This document shows, piece by piece, positions 21,328 to 35,116 of a stretch of 64,000 bases of DNA. Origin of the DNA: Podospora bellae-mahoneyi (taxonomy: Eukaryota; Ascomycota; Sordariomycetes; Sordariales; Podosporaceae); the NCBI RefSeq assembly GCF_035222275.1, contig NC_085882.1, forward strand, positions 1,433,501 through 1,497,500, written 5' to 3'. Below the pieces are notes generated by a model that saw only the letters and a program-made list of their open reading frames with translations, did not search any database and was not told the DNA's origin. Within the stretch, counting starts at the first letter, position 1, and each line of letters opens with the position of its first letter. The position numbers and the translations under genes are program-made.

Positions 21328-22434
21328 TATCCGGCAGGGGCTGAAAATACAACAAATAAATAACTTATACACAAATACCCAGCCAGCGCTTGCTCATTTG
21401 AAATCTTCGCAGGGAATCCAAGTCGTGATGTTGGACAGGCCTGCTTCCAGTTGTTTGTTTTCTCAGAGACACCATCACCACTACCACACATCGTTCTTGC
21501 ACAAGAAACTCCCTTATAACAACTCACACCCTTCCGCTCTGTTGAGCTCCGCTTCTAAAGTAAAAACGTATGTAAATATGTTCTGACATGATGTACAATG
21601 GTTGTCCAGCCAGTTTTCCTTTTCGACTCCTACTCTTCGCCCATTTCAACCTCCCCACAACCATCATCCCCTTTTCAAACCCTTCCCTTGACTTTTCCCA
21701 CCCTCCCATTCAACTTTTTTATCATTAATTTTTTTAACATCCCTCCCCACTCCAGGGAACTTGTTCACTGACCATGTTCACAGCAGCATCTATCCCCTCA
21801 TCCTCCGTCATCCATTTACTCATCCTCCACTCCCCACCCGCTTATTGCCCTCCCCCCCATCCCCCAGTCTATGTTCGTTCGATCGTTCGTTGCAGGTGAG
21901 AATTCTGGGAAGAATAAAAACTTGTCTAATGCAAAGCCACGCCACCCCATAACACACTCCATAAAACAGACGAGGAAAAAAAGAGATAGAAATCTAAGAA
22001 TCTGATGAACCATCCGCATTGATCAATTGAAGACGCCCACATCGCCAAGCCCACCATCCACGTCTGTAGAAAATGCAAACTGCAAACCGCCGAGTTTGTG
22101 ACCGATCTGATGCAAACGGAGGGGGAATCGAAACTTTTGGGGGATGTGTCACCCGTGCGTGTATCGGAGGTAGAGGAACACCCAGATCATCATAAGCTCG
22201 GAAAACCCACTTTCAGCTCGCAAAACACAAAAGAGAGGAAAAAAGCAGAGAAACCGCAGGAAAAACCATGAATACAAGACTAAACGAGACCACCCCATTG
22301 ACTGTGAGAAAGCAAAATGAGCATTAAAACGCCGTTGATGCAGTTTGTTGAACGGTGCCCAGCACACTGGGTCGCTATTATGCCGATATTCCTCTCTTTT
22401 TCTCCGCTACCGAGTTGCATTTCCGGACGAGTGA
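21328..22434. other. Convergent 3' region without a gene
   Basis: The small protein gene ends on the left and the C2H2 factor gene ends on the right, so two 3' ends face each other. The region is pyrimidine-rich with a T-rich run near 21713-21738. No conserved ORF is visible. Confidence 0.6.
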
Positions 22435-25400
22435 CTACCTCGTCGTATAGGGGAGACGCCTGAATAGTTGAGTCATGTCCAGTGTCGTGTCCACCGCACC
22501 GTATGCCTCATCGATGTCCCCCACTGATCCCATATCCTCCCCCCGCGCAGCCCCGTCTGTAAGAACCCAATTCTTGACCGACTTTAGCATGTGGATGACG
22601 CGCGCAAATCGTTGATCGGGGTTCATAACGAGATCGACGTGCCGTGTTGTCCTCAAAAGATGGGTCGCCAGCCAGTAAAAATGGATGCCGTCCCTGCAGA
22701 ATCCATACCGTCCAAGATATGCCGCGGCCGATGGAGGGAACTGGACCGCCATGTCATGATCCCAGTTTGCCTTGAACTTGTCCAAAGCCGTTATCAACGT
22801 CTTCAAAGTCTGCGGATCGACAAGGTTCGCAGCAATATCCGTGGGAGTCGTGCGACCACTACCATGCGGAACAGAGCTTCCTTGCGCATCCACAAACCAG
22901 GCGTTGGTTGGCAAAGGGGTGCTAGATCGACTGATGGCATTCCTGCCCTCCAATTGAACCTGTCTCATGATGTCGAGTAGGGCATGAATAAGAATGAATT
23001 TCCCGTAGAGATTGGTCGACCCCGGCAAAACTCGATAGTTGTTGTCGAGCAACGCCTTGAGAACCATGCGCATTTCGGGTTGTGTCGTACGTCGAGTGCC
23101 ATCGGGATTTCGTCTTTCGGCAGCTGCAGGCCCGCAGAGCCCCAGAGCTTCAGCACACTCAACCGCGTTGCTCGCCTCCCACGCTGCGTCATCCGCAGGG
23201 AGAGGGAGCCGAAGATCGAATGGGGTGAACTCGGGACCGCAGTTGAAATAGAGCCCCAAAGCCGCGTCGTAGATGAAAATAAGATACATAGTTCTGACAC
23301 GAGCCTCCTGGCCCACCCAGCGTTGCCAATCAAACTGCGAAACTGGGAAGTTTTGCGAGGCAAAGCTTGACTGGTGGAGAGGGCTGAAAGACGATTCTCC
23401 TTGCGAAAGGTGTAGCAATCCAGCCTTGCGAGCCAGATTGGCAATTAGAGGCCAAATTCGCCGAGCTCTCTGGCGTTGGGCTGCGGTACCGTGCCAGGTA
23501 AACAAAACTTGAACATGTGCGATTGCCTGGAACTCTTCCAGGGCCGAGTTGGATGCCCAGTCATAGGTTTGCGCAAATCCCTCATCCTGAGCCAGTGAAG
23601 CCCTGAACAAAAGAGATGAGCTTTCAAACGAGGTCCTGAGCACTTCCATAATCTCCCGAATGTTGTCCGGGGGGGTTCGGTCCGAGTAGCACGCGCCTAC
23701 GATGCACATGGCAGCCAAAAGGCCGACATAGGCGTCCAGGGCGCGGAACGTGGGAATGTGGACGGTAGCAAAGTGCACGTGATAGTTGGTATACTGTTCC
23801 AAGAAATGTCGAATGTTGTCGGGCTGGAAATGATGGTTGACGAGTTGGGCAGTGGGATTAGTGGGATCAGAGGTGGGGCACAAAAACTCGATGATTCTGC
23901 GGGACAGGTGATGATAGGCGTTAGGATACGAGGGCGGAATTCCCCACGAGGGGAATGTAGACGAGTCGGTGGCTGTGTCGCCCGGAATGATGCCAACCGC
24001 TCGCGCAGAGCCAGAGTTAGGATCGGGCTTGGCCGCGGTCGCCTTCTCCTGTTCGCAAGTTAGGTCTTTCCACACATTAATGAAGAGATATGAAATGGGG
24101 TGTGGGATGGTTCGCACCTGCCTGTGAGAACATCTGCGCCCACTGATCGCCGCCCTGGCCGCCGAGGAAGGGCATGCCGGTCCCGTTCTGGGGCATGCTG
24201 TAGTTCGCCAGCTGGGGGTTGATGTTGGCCGTCATGTTGTTCGAAACGTCGCCGCCGGTATAAGTCTGGTCAAAGCTGCCAGGACGCGTCGACGCGCCCA
24301 TGACAGACCCAGTCATGCTTCTCCTATCGCGATTGGCGTCTTCGATTCGGTTAATGCTGCTCGATCTCGACAATTGATTCTGATCGTTGGCCATGTTGGT
24401 CATGGCCTCGGGGGCAGAGATCAGGCCAAATGGATGCTGCACCATTCCGTCACCCGGAATGCTGGGCATGCCATTCATGTGGTTCACCTCACCTTCAATG
24501 GCCTTCTGCTGAGCAGCAGCATTCTTCTTGACGTGCGCCTGCGGGTGAGACAAATGGCTCGCACCCGTAGGGTTGCCACGTCTAACCGAGCACTTGATGA
24601 AGTGACGCTTGAGGATGTCGCTACGCGAGAAGGTGTCGCGGCACAGGACACACATGTAGGGGCGATCGCCGGTGTCTACGAATACACGTTAGGCTACAGG
24701 ACACGTCACAGAGCTTTCAGTCAAGTCAACTTACGTCTGAGCAAATGACGCTTCAGATGCTTGGCATGAAGATAGGTCTTGGTGCAGTGAGGGCAAGGAA
24801 ACTTGCCGTCCGCATCCTTCTGGGGGATCGGGTTCTTGGCGGTGGTGCCAGGAGCAGGAGCGGCAGGCCGGCCCGGAGCACTAGGGAGGATGCCTCTGCG
24901 GCCCTGGGAACCGACAACGTGAGTCGGCTGGTCGCCACCCTCGGGCAGCATGCCGTTCTGGCCCATCATGGGGCTCTGAACGTAGGGGGAGCTAATGCCA
25001 GCCTGCGGCATTCCGCTAGCCGGCATCGGGCGGAGAACAGGTGGAGCCCGGGCGCCGGCCGGAGATGGGGCCGGGGCAATTGGCTGAGGATGCGCGGCAG
25101 CGGCCGTGGTGTTCGGCATCATGGTGGAGGTGCTGGCGGGATAGCCCTGAGTGGGATAGCTGTTGTTCATCATGGGGTAGTTTCCAGCGCCGCGTCCAGC
25201 ACTTTGGTTGGGCGGAGGCGGGTAGCTGGCCATGTTGTTGGTGACGGGAGTATTGGGAGCGGAAGGCGTCCGAGAACCGTGGGGATAGTTCCCGTAAGGA
25301 GGCTGTTGCATAGCCGGATGGCTGGGTTGGAGCGGCGGCAGGGTCTGCGGAGGGAGGCCCGTGGAGTGGTGCTGCTGCTGGTGCTGCTGCTGGATGGGAT

Positions 25401-25482
25401 GCTGTGACACGGCTGGCTGAGAGGAATACGAAGCCGTCGACGTGTTTATGACATTCGCCGAGCCGTTTGGCAGACCTTCCAT
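22435..25482 (-). CDS. C2H2 zinc-finger transcription factor with fungal regulator domain
   Basis: The gene has three exons: 25482-24735, 24675-24122 (or 24118) and 24048-22435, about 971 residues. The N-terminal 220 residues are rich in Gln, Pro, Ser and His. Two zinc fingers follow, with ligands Cys230, Cys233, His246 and His250, then Cys258, Cys261, His274 and Cys278. They are joined by the classical linker HTGDRPY. The first intron falls inside the codon of His250. The exon-3 part (about 540 residues) resembles the fungal-specific transcription factor domain, with IEFLCPTSDPT near its start and helical segments such as RVRTMYLIFIYDAALG. The second intron is ambiguous: a GC donor at 24121 with a strong CCTAAC branch and ACAG acceptor, or a GT donor at 24117 with an AAAG acceptor at 24066. 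A 12.5 kb gene-free segment lies upstream. Confidence 0.9.
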
Positions 25483-28422
25483 AATCCGTCACACAAATAC
25501 CTTAAAGTGGCGAGCACAGAATAACCATCCGAGGCCTTGGGGGGCGTCGAAGGGCTCTTTTGCGCGCGTTGGGGGAAGAGTAGTCGGTGCTACTCGTGAG
25601 GACGGGCGATGCAACAACGCGTCGTGTGCACGGGGGTTGATGATATGCCTCAGTCGGCGCGCGCTCTCGCTTGGGCAGAAGGGGGCAGGCAGCAAGAGCT
25701 GTTTGTTCCTTTGTCGGCTGTCGCAGGACTCGGAACCGGGACGACAGGCTTCTGATGGAAGGTCAGATACAATGCGCCGGACGGTGATCTGGCTGTGCAA
25801 CAATTGTCGCGATGTTGCGTCGTCGTCAAAGGTTGGCGCGTGTCGGTGGTGGTGGTGCTCGTGGGTGGAGAATACCCTACCTTAAGCGGAAAGTTGAGGC
25901 TCAAAGGAAAAAGATGTGGTGAGTGGAGAGAAATGGAGAGGTTTGAGTGGAAAGTCGGGTGGAGACTGCCTCTTTTTGTGCTGCTGGATTTGGGTTTTGG
26001 GGGGGTGGTGTGTGAGGGGAGCTGTCAGGTACTTGCTGATGGCGGCCGGCGGGCAGTGGGTGGGTTATACAGTTCCTGGCTGGCAGCCGTTGGGTACCTC
26101 CTGGGAGCAGCCTGGTGGGGACCGAGCTGGGATTGTGGGAATTGTGGGATTGCAATGGTGGAGGGTCCTCCCAAAATTTCCCAGGTGAAATATGGAGAAT
26201 CGTCCGGAAATCAAGCCTTTTGAGCGGTGGGGAGCGAGTTTGATGAAACCCAATTGTGCGAGTCGATTAGGTCTTTGGGTATTCGACGCTGGCGAGGGAA
26301 AGAGAAAGGGCTTTGCTTTGCTGTGCTTTTGCTTGGTTTGGGCAGTCGCGCAGACAGATGTGGACGAGGGAAAAAAGAAGTGAAAGTGGATAAAAACAAG
26401 GGAAGGGAATGGGGACCGGCACTCAGGTAAAAAGAAAAGAGACTTCACTTGCGTCTGGCGGTCTCTTTTGGCAGGTGGCAGGGTAAATGCCCAGGGGGAG
26501 CAAGTGAAGAAAGAACTGAAAAAATAAAAATAAAAAAAAATACAGTTACAAGAGGCAAGTCACGTCCCCTTGGTCCTGCTCTGTTTTGGTGGCCATGTCA
26601 AAAGACCGGAAGCGTGTTTCTACCTACTCGCACACACATTGGCTTGCCCCTCGTACCCGGACTTGGGCAAAAGCCATTTACTTCATCTCGAGGAATAAAG
26701 TTTGCTTACTCCGAGATTCTGTTGAATCAGCAGACTACAAGTACTACTCCCATCAAGATGCCCTCACCTCTACACATATGAATTGCCCGCCTGTTACAGA
26801 ATGTCCCGGTACCGCATCCGAAATGTCTGAATTTTTGCAACAAAGCGACTCGACGGACGAGGGCTGGGCGGTGACCTCATCAATACAGTGCGGCATGCAC
26901 GGCGTACTTGGGCGGCAGGCGGTAGCGACAGGGACCTGTGGTGGTAGTCAAAGGGACGTCCTTGGCAAGTGGTCTGAGGTGGGATAGCAAAGGCAGGGAC
27001 TGGCTGGGAGGAACCACGCTCCGAGCAAGGACACTGGTTGGGTGGTGTCCAGTAGGGTGGTTGCCGATACATGTGATGCTTCAAAACGGCAACCAGCGAC
27101 GCCCAAAGGACCGCCATGGACAGCCAATGTTGATACGAAATGCCATCGAGCTCTAGGCCCGAGTCGTGGCGTTGAAGGTCCAGACGCCAACCGCAGTCCA
27201 AGATGTGATCAGACTGGTAGGACCTTGGCTGTTTTATCCAGCGGCAAGATTTGCCCATTCCATGCCGTGGTGTTGATAACTTTGATGCGTACTTTTCCAG
27301 CATCCACTCATCACAAGTTGGATAATGGCCATGTTTCCAAACGGAAGTCGACGGGAGCGGAGGGGCTTCCAGTCTCGCGGAAACACTAGCCCAGACAGGT
27401 ATCACAGGAGATGGGCACTATGCCAAAAGCATCGCCGCCTGCTATCTGTGACGTTTTCGGTTTGTATTGTGTGCTCTTTGCGAAAACGACGACGCTGCCA
27501 CCAACCCCACAACCCGCCGACATGTTTGAATGTATTGAAAATACGCGGATTCGTAATCCTGTACTTTTTGTCCAAAAGGGGTGGTCCACTGGCAATACTC
27601 ACAGACATTATTTAAAGAAGTGCTGGATCGGTGCTATGACTGGCTACTTCTCTTATAGTGTTTTTCCCTATCTCGATATGCTGGTGATCTGATATCGATG
27701 ACACTTGAACCGCATCAACATCAAACCTACACTTCTTCTCGGCTCACCTTTTGTGTCTTCGCTGGCCGACGATCAGATCAGCAACAAGAGCGGTCACGGG
27801 GGTTTTTTCTCTTCTCCCAGTTTCTGTTACGCGGTCTTCTCGGGGATGACTGCCATCGCCTCACCCAAAGAGGCATCTCCGTGTTTGTTAATAATCGGCC
27901 GCCAGGGGGCAAATTCTCGGTGGTGTTTTGTCTATCGATTTTTCCAAGCCTGAGCACTTTCTTGGACGACGATGACAACAACGGCCAACAGGATCAGACG
28001 CACCACCACCTGGCCTCGGTGACGAGAAAGACGGGCTTCTCCCTCTGCTGTTGTGGTCGTCTGAGAGCCATCAGATCCATGACCCCAGGCCGTGATGGCG
28101 TGGATGGCGTGGACAGCGGAACGACCGAATCGTCGCAGAACTTGCGGTGAGGAATTGTGCCGCATTGGTTCCGTCGGGTAGTTCGGTTATCTCAGCGGCT
28201 GTCGGATGCTGTGCCTGTTCTTCCTTGGAATTCCCATTCATAACTCGATCACCTTGACAGCCAACAACGCCCTGAAAATATAACGAGATCTGACCTCTCT
28301 TGTGGTGGGAGGTGGTGGTTACAGTCCCACGTAATATTACTACACCGTACAACCAACCCCCCCAACGCCCGTCTGCGGCAGCAAAGCAACAAATCATCAA
28401 TGGGGTGGTCAGCTCATGGCAC

Positions 28423-28439
28423 TTGCATATATTATGCAA
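28423..28439. repeat. Short palindrome TTGCATA-TAT-TATGCAA
   Basis: Seven-base arms match perfectly around a three-base centre. It could be a binding site for a dimeric protein, but a chance palindrome of this length in 64 kb is also plausible. Confidence 0.4.
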
Positions 28440-29947
28440 TCGTGCAGCGTGCCGTTCGCCCTTCACAAAACAACAGACGGCCACATTCTGTATGAATTGG
28501 CAGAATGAGTCCCTTGATGTCCGCTGTGGTCCGGGTGTGGCTCGCTCCTGACTGAATTGGTGTGATGATGTGCAGCCTCCACGAGTCAAGGTGGTGAGCG
28601 AAAGCCGCACGCGAAACCGCCCCAGACATGCATCCCTGCCCTGCCACTCTCCATCCATTCCACTTCTGCCTCGGCTTGTCGTTGCGGTGCAGGGGGCAAG
28701 CAGAGGAATTTGATGCCGAGAAAGAGGGGGCTCATTGCTCGGCATCTAGGTATCGCTGACACCGCACTGTGTCCCGTATGTGTTGACGGAAATCTTCACC
28801 TCTGCGAATACCGTCAACAAAGTCTGATCCTCTCACTCTCGCTGAAACACCACATAGCTTCCCTGTGTTTTTGAAATGGAATGCAGACTCGCCCAACGGG
28901 GACTCATTGGTTCTCACTCCTCAGGCCTCAGGGTCTTTCGAGCCATGGCGGGGCTCTTGGCCCCTCTTTCTTTGGTGGATGATGGTTTATCCTCTAGCCC
29001 ACGATGCCTTATTACAACGTCCCTACTGCACAATGCGCTTGAGGCATCGATCAATAGAAACAGCCTGGACAGATCTGGACATTTCTCCATTTCCCTAGCG
29101 CGCGCGCGACAGCCGCCAACTCGAGTATTATTCTTCGTTGCAACTTGACAACCCAAGAGCCCAAAGACGGGAGGTTGGTAGGTAGATAGGTAGGTACTTT
29201 GGACTCGAGACGCGTCCTGGCATCCCGCGCACGGCGCCGGGTGAAAGTGGCCCCTCCAGGGGGATCGATCAACTAACGACGAGTGGAGATTGCTCTTTGG
29301 GCGATCCGAGGGGAGCAGACGGCGGGCGAGGTGGGACGGTCTCCGTGAGGCTCTGGGAGGGTCTTCATCGTGAACCCACACCTGCGGGTTCTGTGCGACA
29401 TCAAAAGGGAAAAATTGGAGATGGCCCCGATGGATTGAGGGGCGTTTTCTAGAAGCGCGGGAGCTCCACCAAGATCTCTTCAGCACATATCAAAAGCAAT
29501 ATCATATCGCATCATGGACACAAACCTCAACCTTGAATTTTCTTCCCGGCTCGGGACGCTCACAGCCATCACGGCCTCACCCGTCCGTTGCGGTCGAGAC
29601 AATCCCCCGGCCTCGCTCACCCTCACAACGTCACAACGCCCGCCCACCTAGCCAGACGCCAAGCCCTGCACTGGGTGTTGTTCGCCCTTCATATCGGCGT
29701 CGGGGGAAAAGCCGACAGCGACAACAACATGCCACGTCGCTCGCCCGGCGAGTCAGGCCTGGATGCGTTCCCCTCACGAGAAAGCAACGGAGACGGCAAC
29801 GACAACGACAACACCTGCCAGATCCAACCTCGAGTGCCGCCGGCGCTATCTATCGGCTAGAGGTGCTGGCTTAAACAACATGTGGGGTGGTGGTCCGAGT
29901 TGCAAGTTATTTAGTCCGTGGCTTGTCGTCTGCCACTGCCAGGCAGG

Positions 29948-29990
29948 CAGACAGACACCCGACGCAGACAGACACCCGACGCAGACAGAC
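29948..29990. repeat. 17-base tandem repeat, about 2.5 copies
   Basis: The unit GCAGACAGACACCCGAC is repeated twice and followed by a partial third copy. It lies in the gene-free segment and appears to be a simple minisatellite. Confidence 0.7.
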
Positions 29991-32900
29991 TGGAAATCTA
30001 TCCTAGGTAAACCGCTAGCCATCTGTCACTGGGGAGCCCAAGGTCGACGGTCGACAGGAAGGGAGCTACCCTGGGTTCCATGGTTGGGCAGAATTGGCTT
30101 TCATATCTCGAAATCGATGGCGGGGTGAAGTTCCCAAGTCCCAAGCCTCCCCGTCTGGCTGCCCACAAAAAAAAGGGCCCCCTCATCAGGTCTCTTTCCC
30201 CCAACTTTTGGCTGAATCCAGCGAACGATTGGCGCGAGTATCCATTCCCGGCGTTAAAACCGACCCAACACGTCCCGTCCGTCGTCGAACCCTGGTCGAT
30301 GTGGCGTTCATGATGCGCGAACTCTGTGGGACCCCAGACACGCCAGAGCAAAACCTAAAAACGAGTTCACCTCATCATAGCACTGTTGAATCCCGTCACC
30401 AACCTTCAACAACAAAACAGCCCTTCGGTAGGACTCTCTTGTTGGCCAGGGCTGCTGCTGTGTAATCAGTAGCCAGCGGTCCTATGTCGGCCAGAATTCC
30501 TGGAAGCCGGTACCAAGCGAGAAATCTCTTCCAGATCACCAGTGCTGCAAACAATTTGCTCACCCACTGATCCTATGTACATGGCCTTGTACGACAGGCG
30601 GGCAGCAGATGATGGGCAATTGGCGGCATGGTTGCATCATCACCCCCCGCTCTCAAAGCAGGCAAGATGCCGCAGCAATCCCACCCTCCGCCGCCTGTGC
30701 TCATCTCCGGAACAGCGGACCACGCTCCAACGCCAGGTACTGGGCAAGACGGCAAGCGAGATCCTCTTGTTTTTGTATCAGCAGTATTCCATCTTATCTG
30801 GAAATGCCTTGCTCATCACCAGTATAGAGCCCCTAGTGATGCGTCAATACACGACACCTACCTTCGGCAACACCTCACGGCAATTGAGGACCGAGATCCG
30901 GCGATAGATCACATCCATATCACTCGCCATCTTGTCCCCCCACGAATTCCAGAAACGATTCTGCTCTACCCTGGAACCGTTTGATTCCAATGTCACCTCA
31001 CTACTAATCATAGACAGTCGTGGAACAAATGAAGGTTTTAATATCATCGCTATCGATCATTCCCCGGCACTCTGCCCGCGCCTTTGACAGCAAACGGTGC
31101 GATGTCGGCGGCACTGCCCAAAACGGTAAGCCGTCCTCGAAGCCACGCCATCCGTCGATCGCCACGGGGATGTGTTTTTCACTGCACACCACACGCCAAC
31201 ATCGGTCTGAAGGAAGCCAAAAACATACAATGTGTTGTACACGCGGTACGCGCCACTAATAAGGCTATTTGTCTGGCAGATGATCAGATAACGGGCTGTA
31301 GGTCTACAGAATACCGAACATAGTCCGTGGAGAAGACTGGCCGCTCCCGCTCCCGCTCCCGGCTCCTCACCTGCTGTTTTGACACCATCTCCGAAGAGAA
31401 AAGCGGCCAAGTTGTGCGGACGCACAACAGGAAAATACGTTGGTCAGAAGCATGTGCTGGTGATAGCTCACACGGCATTCATGGTTCTGGCGTCCAATGG
31501 TGAGAACGAGCCTGGCAAATGAGAGCGTCATTGGTCGGCAGAGCAGACCGACAGTGCCGGTGCTGGCTAAGCACCACCTCAAACACATATCTGCTCACTC
31601 ACCCTTGAGAGATGTGACTGGGCAATAAACGGGCACGTATTACGATACACGGGCTGTATTTCGTACCGAACACTGCGGTCACCACCACCACAGCTTCCGC
31701 TTGATGAAAATGCGCACTCAACTTGGTCGTCGTCACGATGACATGACAGCGACGAAAAGAAGGCATTTTCCCTGCTTCAAGACGATTTCCATCTTCGATA
31801 TCCAACATAGTTGGGATCTCGGCTGACTACCAGACCAGTGCCAGCCCCCTCGAGTCATGGCGGCGCCTGCGCACCCATGCCCAGTCGTCCACACCTTGCC
31901 ATCGGAGTTCGCTCCGGGCTTGTACCCTGTTTGTCACATCGCCGCTTGTCTCTTTTTTTTTTTCTTCTTCCCTTTTCCGTTTGTTGAGAGCCAGTGGCTG
32001 GCAACTGTCACAAAATTTCTTAATACGCCGCCTCGGGTGCCGGAAGAAGAGTTTAAACAAGACGCGTGACCTTCTTTTGCTCGAACTGCCGCTGTCGCAG
32101 AAGAAAAGGGGGCGATGTTATGTTTATGTTTGTTGTCGGGAAAGGGGGTGGAAAGCGGTCTGGTCTGTCTGTCTGACGGTTTTTGCTTCTCTCCCCGCTT
32201 CTTTTTCTCTCCCCCGACCGACCGTCCCATTTTTTTGCTGCAACCGCCAACTTTTTCTCAACCCCCACGCTGCGTCCAATGACATGTTGCTAGCATCGGG
32301 CATTTGTACAATTTTGTGTAACGCGAGATCTCGAACCGGGGTTTGTGTGTGGCGGTTCGGTGGTGGTGGGTTGGATTTTTTTTATCCACAACTTTTTTGT
32401 CATTGAGATTCACCAAAAAGATTATTGTTGCCTCTTGTTTTTCGCGCACAGTGTACTATCTAGACTTCTTTCTATCTAGTAGGAGGAGGAGCGGACGAGA
32501 TTCCGCACTGTAGACTTCGACAAGCGGCGCCGAATATTGACCGACACACGGTCTATTGAAATAAACGTCATCGCGCCGGTCCCTTTTTTTTTTTATTATT
32601 TTTATTTGGTCGGCAGTTCATTGTGTTGTGTGTGTGTGTGTGTGCTCTTTTTTTTTCCTTTTCGATCGAATTTACAACACGGCGCGCCGGGTGCCTTACC
32701 GCCGCCGCCCAGAGTCTACCCGTATGTACACAGTGTTTTGATGGTGTGTATGTACAAAGAGATCGATCATCATCATCCTCGGGTAGTTGACGGACGGACG
32801 GACGGATGTGGGAGGGGTTGGGGTTGGCAGGTCCGGAGGTTCCCGCGGTTGGTTTTTTTTGGGCGACGACTATACATATGTCGAGGATCGAGAATATTGG

Positions 32901-35088
32901 ATATGTATCTCGAGAAATCACAATCACGATGGTGCAAAGAACGTGAAACCCATGGTTTTTTGGGGGGATTTTTGTTTTTTTAAAAAAAAATCTTTTTTTT
33001 TTTTTACTACATTTCGTGATTGGCATACGCAGGATATTTTCAAATTGGTTCCAAATTATCTGACCATGACTGATGATACAAGCTGAACAACGGGCTGTGT
33101 GGTGGGAGATAACGCCGAAAGCCGAGTTGAAGCAACGGAATTAAACAATGCTCCCGCGCCCCCCCCCTCCCTCCCCTTTTATTTCCCCGGGGGGTCGACT
33201 GCCGTGGTCCCGTAACCCGTAACCCGTGTCCGGGGCGGCGGCGGCGGCGACGAGGGCAGCGTTAGCTCGGTCGACCTCATTGACTGATTTAATTTGGTTT
33301 TTATTTTATTTTATGGCTTTGCAATTTTGTGAGAGGTGAGCTGTAAGATGATGAACCAGGCCAGTGGCGGCGGTGGTTGCATAGGTACGCTGAGTATTTA
33401 CTACCAGCCACACCATAAACACCTTACACGAAAGATGCATACGAAGCCGCCGAATCGGCCGCTGAGTAATCTTGTTTTCTTCTTTTTTTTTCGTGTGTGT
33501 GTATTTATGATATTTGCGGTAAGTAGGTTGGTAAATGGTTGGCTTGAGGGGGGGGGGTTCATAAACTCTTGACTGAGACGGACGGTAAGGTGACTGTCAG
33601 TATATTTCCCTGGCGCAAACGTTGACTTGTTGGTTTCTGGTGATGATGCAACCTCCGAAGGAGCGGAATTCCGGTCCTGTTTCTCGAAAAGCAAGGGGCA
33701 ACAAGAGCGACATCGCCAGAGAGGCAAGGTAAGGTAAAGGTTACCTATCGAAGACTGATGATGATGATGAGGGGCTTCATTTCCATTTTCTTTTCAGGGA
33801 ATCAAGGGGGTCGCCTTCCAGAAGCCTTTTCATCATGATGTTTGAACACGCGACACTCTCAGGGATTGAAGCGAGAAAGCAAGACCCGAGAGAACGGGGT
33901 AGGCTCCGGTTTGTGCGGCAAACGGAGGAAAGAAAAGAAAGGAGATCAAATCTCATTTTACATACGATCTCTCGCGTGGTCGACAGGGTACCTAGCTCAA
34001 CGGTCGGTTTAAACGACATTTGTCGACATTTAGGAAATTGGGTGACCGGCAGTCGATTCTCGCGATCACCTCGACCCGACAGAAGAGCGACAACCCGCAG
34101 ATTCGGCTTGGGACGATGGCAATCTGGACATATGAAAAGAACACATGAGAATCTTGAGGGAAGAGACAAGATCTACGCTTTCGTTGACTAGGCGGGAGGA
34201 GAGACCAAGAATAGCAACACCAGATCACCCCTTCCCTCCCCAAGCCGGGCTTCGTTGGGTGCCTTGATCGGGGAAATCATCACGGGGCTCCCGGACCGAA
34301 ACCCCCTTCACCGGAGCGCCGAGAACGACGGACTAAAACAAGCCCCCGTGGTGTGCCGGGTCGGTAATATGATCCCACGTTTCTCTCTCCCGTGCCCGTG
34401 TCACTGGGATTCTATTGTTGCGCGTTGGGGTGGGTACTTACCTATCGCCGAGGAGTTGGACTAAATAAGATGGTACCTTGGTTCATATGGACAGCTAGCA
34501 GCTGAGGATAGCGTATCTGTGATCGATGAGGGCTGAACAAACAAGGACATTACGGATAGGTAGTGCTTACGAGAAAGGCACAATAACGGAGAACATAAGT
34601 ACCTTATTCTCTGACAGCTTTTACTTTTCGAGCATTCGAAGAGTAGAATCCTATCTCTAGGACGTCTATCTAGGACTTTTTTTTTTGGCCGTTCTGATGA
34701 CTGACTGAACTCTCTCACACAGTGAGTGGCTGAAATAATACTACGTCCAAAACTCGGATTCGCCACGCAGTGACTAAGAATGTAGGGCTTAGCTTCCAAA
34801 CCGGCCTAGTCTAGAGCACCATGAGCTGATTTCTGCTCACTACTACTTCAGCTGAGGAGGTGGTGTTTTTTTGTTTTTTTTTGCCTGCCGGATGGAGCTT
34901 CATCGGGTAGGGGATGAGGCGGGTGAGATCTGGTACCAGATGCAAGATGCTGTCTGCCCTGTGTGAGCTGAGAGCTGCTGGTGAGGCTTGGGAAGGTCTT
35001 CCCCTTGGCCCGGCCGGCTGGCGGTTAGTTCGGTTGAGAGACTACTAGGTTTCTGCCTGCCAGAGATGAAAGGGTCAAAGTTGGAAGA

Positions 35089-35116
35089 AGAAGAAGAAGA
35101 AGAAGAAGAAGAAGAA
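35089..35116. repeat. GAA trinucleotide repeat
   Basis: Nine uninterrupted GAA units lie in the gene-free segment. A homopurine run of this kind can form triplex DNA, but no function is evident. Confidence 0.85.

Noticed and set aside
26794-27405. 203-codon minus-strand ORF in the gene-free segment
   Set aside because: The translation has no recognisable motif, and overlapping ORFs of similar length exist on the other strand.
28071-28745. 224-codon minus-strand ORF in the gene-free segment
   Set aside because: The translation is rich in Cys, Arg and Ser without any domain or splice pattern. It could be an orphan gene, but nothing supports that.
28914-29486. 190-codon minus-strand ORF in the gene-free segment
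   Set aside because: There is no recognisable domain, and its upstream sequence shows no clear promoter or leader. Chance ORFs of this size are expected in G+C-rich DNA.
30281-30300. TTCGA-like sequence resembling a tRNA T-arm
   Set aside because: The flanking bases do not form an acceptor, D or anticodon stem on either strand.
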